Shown piece by piece: positions 33,292-46,692 of a DNA stretch of 64,000 bases; within the stretch, counting starts at the first letter, position 1; each line of letters begins with the position of its first letter. The stretch lies in the NCBI GenBank assembly GCA_037043015.1, contig CM073322.1:10613601-10677600 (forward strand). Direction: 5' to 3'. The translations under genes were made by a program, and so were the position numbers. The notes beneath the pieces are model-generated. The model did no database searches. It was not told the DNA's origin and was given only the letters and a program-made list of their open reading frames with translations. The DNA is from Bryum argenteum (taxonomy: Eukaryota > Streptophyta > Bryopsida > Bryales > Bryaceae).

Positions 33292-35710
33292 TACTATTCA
33301 TTCTACTCACAGTCCTATTCTTTCTTATGATCTTTTTACTCAACAATTCACTATCTTACTATCGCAGTTGTAGATCATCCCTCCAGGTGGAAATATTTTA
33401 CTTTCATATTCAACAACATTACACGTTAACTTCTCCCCCTACTATCATCAAGACAATATTCAATAGCGCATTGATGACAACAATCCATGCTAAACACATG
33501 GTGGTTTCCCTTTTCTTATTTTCACTTTCTGCTCATCATCTTCTGCCATCTTTTTACTTCTTGTGTGCCCATTTGCAGTAACAAATCACGACCTCGTTGG
33601 ATTATAATACGTCCATATTGCAACAACGTTCCACGTTTCTCCCATAGAAACAAAATTAAGTTCCTATGTGACGCGCTTTCACTTTCAAATGGTACTATCT
33701 TGTCTGGGTGTAATCAATGAAAGCGATGCTTTCGATTTTGGAACCTGGTCTTCCAAATGCAAGATGTGTGCCATGAGAGAGAAAAAGCAGAAATATCCAC
33801 ACAATCGAGGGTTTTGACTTTCTACAGTAGTAGTTCGGAAGAAGCTTTTCAGTACAAGTACGGAAGGGGGAAACTGCCCCATTTCATGAGCGAGAGTACG
33901 TGGGTATGCTCACGAAAAGATAACTTAGTATAGAAATGGGGCCGAGTCATGCCATGTTGACGTTTGGGTACAACTGGTTGAAACGGATGGCGGAAGACCC
34001 CAAGTCTCATGCAACAATCCTTTCTTTCTCGAAGGTTCCCATCCTTGGTGCAATATTATAATAATGACCTTCTCCCACTTCATGCCCAAAACAACTCAAT
34101 CTAAGTATTATTTAGAAGTTTCAACTGTAAGATCTTGAAGTTAACTTGACAATGCATTCATATGTCAAATTTGAACCATTGATTTGTGAGATTATAATGG
34201 TCAAAGCTGGTTGAAAATTTGAAACCATTTCGGCTTTACGGGACTAAACAGTTCATGTGATGATTCTGGAGGAGGTATCAAATGATCTTCTGTCAGTAAT
34301 ACCTTCAACTATGTAGTACAGTTTGTACAGTAATATACGAGTGTCAGAAAAAGGGTATGCCGGTGCAACCTGACCAAAGATGATGACGAAGATAGAAGCC
34401 CCGTGCGCGGATTTACGGATATCGCTCGCGTAAAATCTCGATACTGTGCATCGATCATTAGTTTATGGTTTCTCTAGATGTATGAATCGCTGTATTGCTG
34501 ATTAGTTTATTGGGCCGATTCTTCTTCCGGAGTGGGGTCTGCGGAAGTCGTGAAAAGGTTGCTCTTCTTCGGAGTACGTGAGATTACGACTGCAAGACAG
34601 CGTCACTTGTGACGATAGATTTTTCTCCTTTTTTCAAGCTTCAACGTTTTTGTTGCAGTGCGCGTTTAATATTATTATTATTCTTTTACGCAAAGGAGAA
34701 GTATTTGAGATGCGGCTTTTTCCTGTTGTGTACGATCCAGCATCTCACCCATTGCAGCATTGCCTTTCTGTGAGCGAAATGATCAAGAATATTTTAAAAA
34801 CTAGTAATATTGTTAGATTCATCATGGTCCCCTAGCTGCTCTTTTTCCTTTCCAAAACACGGAGAAAGAACTTTGAACGAAACAATATTACTACTGGGTG
34901 AAGGATTGGTGTGTACACATGAACATGTACAATTAAATATTTCAAAATACGTCATGCTATGATAAATCCTCATCTTGCGTTGAAAAAGGGAAATGTTTGA
35001 AATAAAGCATGGAATTGGGTCAACTGCAATAAATTTCTATTTATGCACGCACTTATTAAGCTTAGGGGTCATCATTTGGCTGGCCCTCACGTTCACCCAA
35101 TCTTAATCATTGTTTATTCAAATTAATTGAGGTAGTCTATGAAACCGTGTTATCTACATGAGTATTCATCCACTAAATCGAACAACGCCAACTCTCTTTC
35201 ATCCAGATTGAATAGTAATTATCACTCAGTCCCATTTAAAACTCGTGCAATTCAAGTCAATTGAAAACTTTTCTATCGACTAAATCGAACTTACACCAAG
35301 CTTTACAGTTTGTTGTGGCTGTAACACGAGAAACAATTTAAACCGCCAAGCTCATGAACCTCCAATTCAATTCAAGTCAATTGGCCATAACATGAGATTC
35401 ATGACCACGGATTCAAACAAAACAGATTCAAGACCTACAAATACTCCAAAAAGAGAATCATGTCTTCTAGCTCATGAAAGAGATAGAGCTTTCCATTTTG
35501 GTCATCTGAGATTCAATGTTTCCCTTTTCCTACACCTGAGATTCATTTTGATCCCTTGTTTCCGCCATCTGAGATTCATTATGATTCCTTGTTTCCGCCA
35601 ATCTGAGATTCAATTGAGATTCCTTCTCCGCCATCCGCGATTGAATCTTGCTATTTTTAACACAGGATATTCAAAGAGAGAATGAATCTCACTAAAGTTC
35701 CGTTTTTGGG
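33292..35710. other. Intergenic DNA, nothing recognised
   Basis: AT-rich. Short frames (33261-33581, 34578-34835, 35392-35685) lack domains or splice partners. A short degenerate repeat of CTGAGATTCA-type blocks occurs at about 35500-35645. Confidence 0.45.
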
Positions 35711-36079
35711 TTAACCCTTAAATGGCCTTCCACTCCGCAATGGGCAGCCCGAAATTGGATCTCAGCATCTTTTGGACTTGGGCATCATGAATAGTGCACT
35801 TTTTGAACTTGGGCATCATGAATGAACCAATCAATGATGAGCTTGCAACCTCCTACAAGGTTTTGTGCAACCCCAACCTACCTACCACAATCCTTTCAAA
35901 TCACATATCTCTCATACAAATTGTGATTTGGATTGTGAAATTTTACTATGTGGATGCATCATAAGAAGGTGACCACAATGATATAAAAATATAAGAAAAA
36001 AGTGAAGAATCAAATGAGCTACAGAGAAGATTCTGCAGGAAAACAGCCCGAGGGGCTGACAGGGCCGTTTAAGGGTTAA
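35711..36079. mobile_element. TTAA-flanked miniature element (piggyBac-like ends)
   Basis: A 361-bp segment (35715-36075) begins CCCTTAAATGGCC and ends GGCCGTTTAAGGG. The termini are inverted with one mismatch in 13 and are flanked on both sides by TTAA (35711-35714, 36076-36079). TTAA duplication with CCC...GGG ends is the hallmark of piggyBac-type transposons. It has no coding capacity. A related shorter element lies at 49370-49592. Confidence 0.6.
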
Positions 36080-37489
36080 TGGTCCCTTGTTCGGTTTACC
36101 GAGCAAGCTTCACGAGTAGCAAAGTTCATTATTCACGAGTTGGCGAGTTGCAGCAGATTGATAAATGACTGGAGCATCTTTTCATATGGGGATCGTCGTA
36201 TGTACCTTGAATCAATGCAGGTGTTTTGCTGACAGGTTTGATCTCGACCGGTGCCGGACTCGATCGGAGTGGAGTCGTACGCACTTTTCCATGCAAAGTC
36301 AACTTGCTGATAACGAAATTCTTTTGTTTTTTTGACTCATTGGTCGCCGAGATTTGTTAGTAAAGTATTTGTCTGCAGCGCTCCTCTCTTCTCAATTTAG
36401 TATAGAAAAGTTCGAGGTCCTGCTCCTATTGCATGTCACTGTGTCCAAGGTCAATGCTAGAAAATAGAGGATTGGAAGAACATTCCCACTGTCCATGACT
36501 GTTGATATCTAGACGGATATCAAGGTAGGTATCCAGTATAAAATCTGTGTAATATGGGACACCACTTGTGACAAAACGTTGACCAAGTGGTGTACACTTA
36601 TCTGCTTAGTCATGACCCTTGTTCCAATAAAGGTCGAAGTTGTTTACAAACTTTGAATGGTTTGACAGTATAATATAACAATATTTGTATGTGGCAATAT
36701 AAAAATTCAGCAATGCAGGACTTCGTTGCTGTAGAAGAAAACTGTTCCCAATACACCTGGGCGGTATACTCTCACAAATCTGAGCCCTGCTTGCCGATTC
36801 AGAGCTTTCCCTGCCATGGTGAGTCATCAATGGAACATTTAGTTCCATTGATTGTGTGCACATGAGGCAAACGGAGCCATGTGGAGGCGTATATGGGGCT
36901 CCGACCTTCGGGGGTCTGCTCGAACGATGGCAGAAGGAGGAGTCCAACATTCCCATACGATTGCCGTCTGTGGGATTGCCATCTATTTACTATGTGTTTA
37001 CTACTCCTTAACTCGTGCAACCAATCACTTGCGAGACTGAACCAGTAAAAACATATTCACACACACATCCATATCCTTGCTTACAACCGTGAATCAGACT
37101 GTTTGTGCACGGATCCGTGGGAGTGAGTGCGTCAGCTATGTGCAAAGAGAGAGAACATAGCTTCCGAGACGCTTCTTTTGCCTCCCCATGGCCAAATGTG
37201 ATTCATCAAGCCAAGCAAATTGCCTGGCCATATGCCTCATGTGTCCAGGGTACAGTATTTGACTGCACATGCCGCATGTACATGACCAGGTCTGCGTTGC
37301 CAACCAGGCATCCAATGATAAAAGAGCTGGATCTATTCAACTTTAACTATACTTAGGTACCTGTTGATGCATTTAAAACCCTTTCCGGGAGAAAAATTAC
37401 ATTACCAATGCGGTGGAGATCAACCAGAGGGATTTGGTTATGAAGTAAACTACAAATTAAAGCTCCTTCAGTTAACTAGCAAAGGTTTC
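36080..37489. other. Intergenic DNA, nothing recognised
   Basis: Several short frames on both strands (36606-36956, 36799-37020, 37105-37356) have no family match. A perfect 10-bp-arm hairpin (ACACCACTTG and CAAGTGGTGT) is at 36559-36593. Confidence 0.4.
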
Positions 37490-37747
37490 CAATGCTGACT
37501 GCTGTCCTGCCGACCAAGAGTTGGCTTCCTCGTGAATGCCATGATTGCCATCCGCTGTGTGGAGGTCTCCTGGGAGAGTGGTTTCCGGATCTGCTTCGTT
37601 CACCGAGGTAACGAGAAGTTGGTTCAGAATGGCTTTCCGCCGAATGTTCTGTTTCGGAGGGGCCAGCCCGTGTTGCCGCTACCTGTTGATGCACACACGA
37701 TGTCTGCTGTGCTGCATGACATAGACAGTGGGCAGTCGGGAGTGTCT
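37490..37747 (+). other. GC-richer coding-like fragment, unrecognised
   Basis: The frame beginning at 37532 reads MNAMIAIRCVEVSWESGFRI, then VHRGNEKLVQNGFPPNVLFR, at a higher GC content than the neighbourhood. No family was recognised and no convincing exon partner was found. It could be a captured exon, an old gene relic, or chance. It is directly joined to a fold-back element. Confidence 0.3.
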
Positions 37748-38006
37748 AAATATCCTCTACGAGCGTGGCTTGGATGCCAGGCTCGGGTGGGGGTGGGGAG
37801 GGTGGGGTAAAATCTGCCCCTATTTTTTAATTTCTTTAGGCCCCATTTGAACACTAAGGGGGCTTCCAAGGGTAACTTGGGGCCTGGGGCCCCAAATTTT
37901 GCAAAAAAAAATTCAAAAAATGGCCCCAAATGGGGGAAACGGGAAGGGCCAGAAAATTGATCCCCACCGAGCCTGGCATCCGAGCCACGCTCGTAGGGGA
38001 GAAATA
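37748..38006. mobile_element. GC-rich fold-back element with AAATA flanks
   Basis: The left arm at about 37753-37795 (CTACGAGCGTGGCTTGGATG, CCAGGCTCGGGTGGGG) is repeated in reverse complement at about 37963-38001 (CCCCACCGAGCCTGG, CATCCGAGCCACGCTCGTAG). AAATA is present on both sides (37748-37752, 38002-38006), a possible 5-bp target duplication. It has no coding capacity. It contrasts with the AT-rich surroundings. Confidence 0.6.
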
Positions 38007-40914
38007 AAGAGACCCGTGGGCAGTCCACAAGGCTTCAGATCAGCGCCTCGCCCACACGAGTTCGGAGCCCGGCCCTGCTCAGAGCATGCCCAGCCCGCTC
38101 TGTAGGCCCGGGCGTGGAGCCTGGTCTGGAGTGCGAGGAAGCCCACCCCACACAATATTCTTGTAACCCGGGCCAAGAGGGTTGAAGTCCCCTTGATTCT
38201 GCCACCCCATATTTCCAAGTTATCCCGCATCTTCACTCACATTTTAGCGTTCCTTTGAACCAATGTACAGGTGCCATGGCTTTGTGAACACAAAAAAAAA
38301 ATCAAATCATAAATTAAACTTAAGGGTTTCCACAAGAATATTAAGATACTCAAATCCCCTGAAGTTGATTTTCAATTAACATTATATATATCACTCTAAA
38401 TTCAAAATCTAAAAATCTAAAATCTTTTCTAGTCCGGATTATGGGAATGAGTAAAGATTTGGTTGAATGTGTCATCTTTCTTTCTCTTGTTTACAATTTT
38501 CAGTATACACGTTGAGGTGTCATAGAATTATAGCTAAACTAGGAGGGTGTTCAATTTACGATGCACCTATGAACTTCCATTCATCTAATTCTATAAAATT
38601 TTCTGCCTAGCAAAAAAGAATTCAATACTTAAGGAATACCCTTCTTGATACTTTGCCAATACATGAAAATTATTTCCGTAGCAAAGGACTACCCAGAAGA
38701 CCATAACGACTTGAGCTTGAGGCCTTGAACTGTGCTTGCTTTCAGTGCTCATCGGCACTTCCTGGAAACGAGGGCAGCCTTCCATTTTCCAGGCATTGCA
38801 AGCGACAGAACAATCTCTAATTAAATCCAGTAAGTTCCCTGGAGATTCTTGGAGGGGGGTGGGGCAGTGCATGATTTGCAGGAGTGTAGTATGATATATC
38901 CACAAGTGTAAACTTTAGCAACAGTCATTCATCAACAGTGCCGTAGTGTCCAAGGAGCTTTGTACCGTAGTCCCCAGTATTTCCTTTCCTAGCTCGGAAT
39001 GTCGGGCTTTGTTCCCACTTTTGCGATTCTCCACTTTGCCTCATGCGGGTGGCCACACTGAAGAAACAAAGTGACGGACGTTAGTTTGGGTAAAAGTATC
39101 TCCTGAAAATAGTCTCGTCAAGTAAACAAGTAAACTTCTCTCTACTAGCCGTCATGGCCTAATCACTTTGAACATTGAATGTAGTCATGGCCTAATTAAT
39201 TTGAACTTGAATGTAGTCAGTAATACGAATTTTCCCGTGGCCTTGATTTTCCTTTTACAAATTGGCCCCATGGACTTTACACATGGGGTAATTGGCCCTC
39301 ACCCTATTACGTTCCCTAAGAGATCCATTGAGCCAATCGAACTCAAAATGTAAGTGAATTGGCTTGGAAATTTGACAATTTGTTGGCCTCGACTCCCCAC
39401 GTAAAGCGTCCCTTCCTCTCTTGAACTGAGTGCCTGCAGTTCAGTTTCCGAGCTACTGTGCCTGGCATCACTCGGAACTTGCATCTACCGTGCTGCGAAG
39501 TTCCTCCCCTCTGACCACCACTATTCCGTTCCAACATCAAATTCACTCAAGATTACGATCTTCATACACAACTTTTCCTGTCGGGGGTCAAAATGAATGG
39601 ACTCGATCGAGTGGGGCTCTTCTTTTTGACTTTAGAGGATCCATAATCAGATCCTGAAATCTCCCACCATTCTGTACTTAATGGTCGATCAACACACTAC
39701 TTCGAGTTATCTGGGTCGAAATATTAGGTCAACTCGTAGCGTGAAAGTTACAAAATGGCTTACAAGAGGAAACCGGTAAATTAAATTTCCCCGGAGTAGC
39801 ACAAAGGCAATTTGACGAAAGAATCTCCGGTTGAAGAACAGGCTCGTCACGTGCAAAAGGCTTGAACCATATTTATAAACTGCATGCCTTGAATTCGTGA
39901 ACCAGCGGGCCAGCATCGATCGATCGATCGAAAGGGCGTTCCAGTGATGGTGATAACACCGGTCCTGAAACTTCCAAACCTGCAATTGGCATTATTCAAG
40001 ACTATTACGATCGACAATAATGACTATAATGATCGAAAGGTGGGTAGCTAGCTAGGGGCGGTGGTTTCTAGTGCAAGTTTTATCTATCAATGCTTCAGGT
40101 GCCAGCCATTGATGAAGACTTTGGGCGACAATCATACATGGGCGGTGAGTTACTATGCATTCATTCCAGTACATTCAAGGTACTGAGTAGCACGGTTCTC
40201 GTGATGCGGTTGAGAATTTGCAACTTTTGTGTGCGTGTTACATCCTCTTCAATCACTGTTTTCACTTTTGTGTTTTTAAAGAACTTGATGCCCCGACCAA
40301 CACTGTATTTCGTTAGCTTTATGATACAGTATGTTGTGTTCCAAATCGTAATACTTCGGTTTCCTCCTCAACGCTGCCACCGTTTTCCGATGCCTTTGTG
40401 GTATACGATTCTCAAAGTCCAAAAGATCAGACAATTCTAGTGCACTCTATCTCACTTTCTTCGCACCTTCCCGAAATGGGACTTACCAGACTTTGTTTGA
40501 ATCGTCTGGGAAGAATATATGAAGATTTGAATAAATTAATAAGCTGCTAGAAACTCTCCAACGAATTTGAAACATGTGTAATTGCAAAATCTGAATTCTT
40601 TCACTAGGTTTTGTATATAAAACCCTCTCAAGATTGGTTTTTTTTTTTTTTTTTTTTTTTTTTTCCTAATTTATTTACATATTGAGTATGTAGTTGTTGG
40701 ATCTAGTACCTAGCTTATACATGCACATGTATGCCAAATTTTGGATTCAAATTCGTGATCATTTATTAGATTGTAATCTTCAAAACTTTTTTTCTTTTTT
40801 TACATAATAATAATAATAAATTTAAAAATCCCATCAATAGAAGAAGAATATATAAAAGTGACATTTAGAAATACAAGAGTTTTTGTCATTTTCAACACAA
40901 GTTGTCCCAAGTAA
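38007..40914. other. Intergenic DNA
   Basis: No gene is recognised. It includes a GC-richer block to about 38240, a GATC-repeat at about 39915-39930, and a 27-base T run at 40638-40664. Short frames (38591-38905, 39430-39657, 40090-40440) have no family match. Confidence 0.4.
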
Positions 40915-42785
40915 TGATTTGCAGAAATGTCTAATGGAACAAGTCACCTTTGACAAATTGTCACTTAAGATAGTGTCTTTACTTTTATTTTTTTCTCACC
41001 AGAAATAGTGATCCGTCACTTAAAGTTCAACTTTGACATTCTCTCACTTAAACCAAAACTGCAACTATCACCTTAAGTTTTGTGCACATTTGTGCTAGTG
41101 CATGTTGTAGTGAAGGCAATACACATGGCCAAATGCAATCATATGCTTTTCTATGTGTTGGTGATGGGTTATGTAGCTTACGGCAAGAGTGATCAACCAA
41201 CTAATTAAATTTTGGTATATGTAGACAAGAACAACCAATCATTCTCACTATTAGTAATATGCTTCTTTGTAAAAATGGCATATTTAATGGTATTAAATCA
41301 ACAAAATAGAGATATATGTTATGTTATGGAAATTGTTGGAACAAAGATATTGCGATACTGCGATGGATAATATTAGAAAAATATTTGTCAAAGTTATCAA
41401 CCTAAGGTATGTACACTGATTATTGAAAGATTTACAATACCTACATACCCAATATCCCTGTAATGGTTTGTAGACATTGCGGTCTTTGCATTTAAATCCA
41501 TTAAACAAACACTTAAATTCTCATGCCCTAAAGTAAACCGCTTCATTCTTACTAGGTTTGTAAAGACGACAAGGCTACTAGGACGTGAGGATAATTCAAA
41601 CATGAGTAGCTTAAACACTCGTTGAGTACGAGAGAATTCTATGTGATTCCTTACGCACGAATAGCAAGTACATGTGGTGTCATTTAGCATCTAGAGTGCT
41701 CTGCTCAACCTCCTCGAATAGCAAGTACATGTGGTGTCATTTAGCATCTACAGTGCTCTGCTCAACCTCCTCGCCTGATGTACTAGTCTAGGAGCAAGCA
41801 AGATTGTAAGCAAAGAAAGAGTTTTACTCGTAAAAGGGAGCCTATACATGAATCTGAATATATACATTCTCAATATATTTATCCTTTGACCAAGGACGCA
41901 CGACTAAACCAGGCTGCTGAGGAAGAGGATAGGGATGGGAGCAACGGCTATGGCTGTCAAGCAAGGGTTTCCGCAGCAAGGGTTTCGGGAGGATTAGCAG
42001 CAATAGAGAGGGATGCAATTCCGGCGTATAGGCGAGCCATTCATGTATAGAGAGCCAATCTCACTACCTATCTCACCGCGCCCTTCGAGAGACATACTTT
42101 TATTCGTGCATTTGTCTACATCGTGGTTCACCCCTACTAACTTTGAACTTAAGCTTGGGGCCATCAAATGCAATAAACTCAAAACCAAACACATAGACGT
42201 TGCATGTTTGTTCAAATCCACTTAATCCTTGATTGTGTTATGTAACAAAGCAATGATTAACCCCTAACGTGGCGTACACAAATATAACTGAATTTGACTT
42301 GGGACTCTTCAAGGGCTTATTTCTAAAGACTTTTTTACTCTTACCCTAGTAGAAATGTGCACAAAAGGTGATAGTCATGGTTTTGGCTTAATAGACACAA
42401 TGTCAAAATTGATGTTTGAATTGACCGACCACTACTTTTGGTAAGAATAACAAAAGTCAAGTCAGACATGGTAAGTGTATGGCATTTTAAACTAAATCTA
42501 GACTAATACAAGAATACTAGACTCTAATGAATTCTGGACTATATAATTTTGGTACAAAGTGAATTTTTTTTAAAGAGGAATTCTTGTTTTTAGATCCTCT
42601 TCATATCCCCAAATCACATTTTAGTTCTGATAAAGTGTCTCACCACATGCCCAACAGGGGACCCCTCAATCTAGGACTTCTAGATTCCCCCAAATCCAAA
42701 ACTAGGTAAATAGGACATCGGTCTTAAGTGACAAATTTTTTAAAGGTGAGTTGTCCCATTAATCATTTTTACAAATCGAAAAATC
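40915..42785. mobile_element. Large inverted-repeat structure, possible non-autonomous DNA transposon
   Basis: The left arm at about 40915-41105 matches, in reverse complement, segments at about 42340-42480 and 42718-42785. Shared blocks include AATGTGCACAAAA, GGTGATAGT, TTTTGG-TTAA, AATGTCAAA, CACTA-TTTTGGT and CTTAAGTGACAAATT. The right arm carries an extra about 240 bp. Nothing coding was found in the about 1.2 kb between the arms. Ends and target duplication were not resolved. Confidence 0.4.
41658..41771 (+). repeat. Perfect-length 57-bp tandem duplication
   Basis: Copies 41658-41714 and 41715-41771 differ by one base (CTAGAG versus CTACAG). This is a recent local duplication. Confidence 0.9.
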
Positions 42786-45700
42786 TAAAAAATTAAAAAA
42801 ATCTAAAAAATTAAAAAATTAAAATTGATGAATTTTTTGAGAACTTTCATACGTTTTAAATAGGGCAAATGTGGGAATAAACGAGCATAGACCAGAGTTG
42901 AGGGCAAGTTTCAACATGCCCTAATAGTGTTTTCAAACTTTGTGAGTGAATATCTCCTAACATATGTATAAGATTAAAGCAAAAGTGGTCTCGTTCGAAA
43001 GATCTCGGAAAACTCTAGAAGTTGTCATAAGTTCCAACTCCATATAATCTAAGTTGAACAGTAAATGAGTACCCAACCACATTAAAATTGACTCACTTTA
43101 GGTCTCACTTGATTTAATTCCTCTCATAATTCAGGCCAATTACCTAACTGTCTTCCCATGTGCAGGAATCCTCAGTAATGATTCATCTTTGCAGTAGATG
43201 GCCCGAGCGCAAGATGAACTCGATTGGGGAATCCCAAGGAGTTGAATACTGTATACCCAAAGCACATTGAGGGCCACAGTACAACCAATCACATCCAAAG
43301 TACTCAGTACCTTACTAGATCTTCCTAAACAAAGTGCGATAATTTCAAAGGAATATACTCACAACAAGGAAAGAAGTTGTCAGTCATGCATGAATTCTCG
43401 CAGATGCTTTCTGCTTTTCGCTGTACACAAGCCTCTGGTTGACCAGCGACGACTCGGCGTCAAACTTAGCGACATCTTTTTCAGCACTGCCAGTCGTCCC
43501 GATCTACATCTAATCCGCCATGCAAATCCCCTTTTTGAAACTAAAGATCCAACAACCAACTAAAGGTATCGCCATGGATCCCGACTAACATTACACTGAC
43601 TCTCTAGCTAGCTAGCTACCTGTAGTAGTATTGATCAGCTTATGATAGCATGATCGGATAGTCGTAACCAATTTCTACGACAGCGCAAGAAAGCTCGTAA
43701 AGCTCCATGACAGTCCTGGACAGTCCAAGCTTGACCTTCTAGAAAAGAAAAGAAATAGTGCGACGACTGTTTTGTATTGTGCGAATTCATCGATCGATAT
43801 GGAGGTGGACAGTTTGACCGGGCTGGCTGGCTGGCTGGGCTGCACTTAATGGCTTGTCTGCGGAGACTGAGAACTGGTCCCTACCATTATCAGTATTGTG
43901 AGGTGGGTTCGTGCATCTCTGAAGCGCCGCTTCCGGAAGCCTTACTTCTAGCCTGACTTTGGAGCACGCAAAAGATTTGTATCCAGGCTCATTGCGAAAT
44001 ATCTCGCCGTTTCAAGCATTGTCTTGTTACTGTGGAGTTTAGTCTGCACCGTCATCCGTGCCTGGGGTCGATCGCCACTAATCATCGGTACGATGATCGT
44101 GAAAAAGTGAGATTGCGAGCTACAAGTCATAGATGTGACCTTTTGGAATGTGAATGTTACAAGTATCTTGCGGACTGACTGAAATAAAAAGGCACTTGGA
44201 ACTGTCTTTTCAGTGCTTTAGAAGAATAAATCATAAGCTCAAGTTGACAACATTACATGTGTCGATACACTTGTGCAAGGTCGATTGACTGCATTTTTTT
44301 ACTTACCATAAACTACATAACTGTAATCTGTAATTTCTTTGTCGACAATCAGTTTCTCCATTTTTACTGCAACTTTTTTCACACTGAATAGAACGGCCCT
44401 AGACAAAAGATTATAAAAATGATCGGATAAGTGGTATCAAGCCCCCATAGTCTCACTTTCACACGTCTCTACTAATATTGTGAAGTTTAGTATCTATTTC
44501 AAAAAACTATTGACCTTATCGGTAACATCATGATTGCTAGAATCATGTTGTAGGGTAGGTATAAGACCACACGTTGACGTTACGAGACAAGTGGGGTCTG
44601 AAGCGGCCAGAATCTCAAACTCCGAAGTTTCCACTGAAGTTGTGAAACTGTTGTACAATTTCGACCTTCCAACGTGCACCAACAGGTCAGAGCCGAGAGC
44701 AACTAAAAAACTTCATCAGTCAAATGGGAGTTTTATGGAAATCGGCGAACATCGGAATCAATCCTCAGGCCGGGCTGGCTGAAATTGTAAAGCCAAACAT
44801 AGTTACATGCATGCACGACACTTGTAAGCTCGCATCTTTGAATGCATCAAATGGTAAAATCAACTTGTTCGATAATGTATTTTTGTCCGGAGGAAACGAA
44901 AAAGTCGATGATGATGATGATGATGATGAGACGTGCAGGAATTGATCATGCATGTCGATCGGTCTTCAAGAGCATGTATATATTTGAGCATTGTTTTTTT
45001 TCCCGAGGATCGATCTCGTCATGTTCTTGCGTGCCATGATTGCCATCTGGCTAGAAGCAGGTTGTGAGTGCTTTGATTTGTTCGGCGAGGTCTTCGAAGG
45101 TTGGCTATGATTATTAGCGGCGGTGCAGAGTCTGAAAGAGAATATGGTATGTTGGAGTTTGTAGTGAGGGAGAGTGAGCACTCAATAATGGTTCAAATTT
45201 CAGATTTGAGCCAATCTTTAGTGAAGTGGAGTAAACCGTGCACATGAGCAATTTTCATGTAGGGCAATGTAGATGGAAGGTAGTCAAAGTGGATTCATCA
45301 TTTTTGGACTCTCCTATAATTTGCTGTAAATTTTTGAAGGGGGTCTTGTAGGTGTTTCGTATTCTGCACCCTAATTATAATGTTTTTTGTGAGTACATGC
45401 TACTTGTTAAGTGAAGAAGCTATTATGTACAGTACAGGTCTCTAGGTTTTCATTTTCAACAAGAGCATTCATGCTTTATGAAAACCTCATACTTTAAGAG
45501 ACATTCAATCTCAAAGTACCACACTTTGTTTGTTACGCAAGTTGAAATATGCCCAAAACTATGATATTTCCTCATTTATTCTCCAAATTCAAAGTGACTT
45601 TTAAAAATCACCAAAAGTTGAAATGTTGATTCCTATCAAAGATTTATATTTTTCCCATGTAAAAGAGGTACAAAGGAAGGTTTCACCATCCGGATCGATG

Positions 45701-46692
45701 GGAACAATTAGTCAAATCGTCTTCTTTATTGTTCAAAAGATGTCTTTGCTCTTGAATTTGGAAGTACCCCTGATGAAAAGTATGTCAGGCTTATTTCTAA
45801 GTTTTATAAATCCTATGAAGGTAGAAGCTGTACAAACATATTCCTATGTCACCTTGGAGCAAGGATTAAAGAGCCGTAAGTTACATCTATTTTTGATGAT
45901 CTATTTTTGATGTGGTTTCCGGGCTCCCAAAGTATACAAGAAATGAAAAAAAAAAAGTTTAGAATTTCAACTTTGAATATTATGGGCTTGCAAATGGTGA
46001 GGAAATGAGGGATATGAATTTTAGATTCGGTATACATCTATATGTTCAAGTTGAGTACTAGATCCTATGATTACAAACTTCAAAACTTCAAAACTCTAAT
46101 TTGAGTGTGACCAGAAAGTAATAGCTCGAAACAAACCATGACCACCAAGAGGCATAGAATAGGTGCCTACAAGGTACCAAGAATATGTGAATTGAAATAC
46201 TAATTTGCAAGGCACCTTTAGGAAGTCAAGGAAATTCCTTTTCCTCTCTCCAAACCAAAAAATCTCAATTTTTCCATAGTCCTAAGTGAGTGAACTAATC
46301 GAATACAAATACATCAATTATTCTCTGTGGCACATTATGGATATCTCATACGTGTGCAATATTCTTGATTGATGTTTGGGCAGAAAGAGAGTACGCAAGA
46401 GATCTGAAAATCCATTGTTAATGAATAACTCTAGTTTGTAGAGGTTTGCATGCTATTCCATATTATGTGGTCGAGCAGACCATCACTTATATAATCTGAT
46501 TCTCGAGTAACTAGACAAGATAATGAGAACTCATCTTAACCTAAACAAGAAAGAACCTAACCTACGGCAAATGAATGGAGGCACACCAACAGAAGCGAAT
46601 GGCAAATATACGGTTTCGTTCATGAATGAGAACCCATGACTACCTCACAAGAATAAATTCGTACTGAGGCAAATCAGACTTTGATAAAAATT
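42786..46692. other. Intergenic DNA
   Basis: No gene is recognised. It contains low-complexity AAATCTAAAAAATT repeats at about 42778-42825 and a (GAT)8 microsatellite at 44907-44930. Short frames on both strands have no domain. The last few hundred bases are the 3' flank of the canopy-like gene. Confidence 0.4.

Noticed and set aside
40638..40664. 27-base T run as a possible LINE/SINE tail
   Set aside because: No element body or target duplication was found beside it; treated as a homopolymer.
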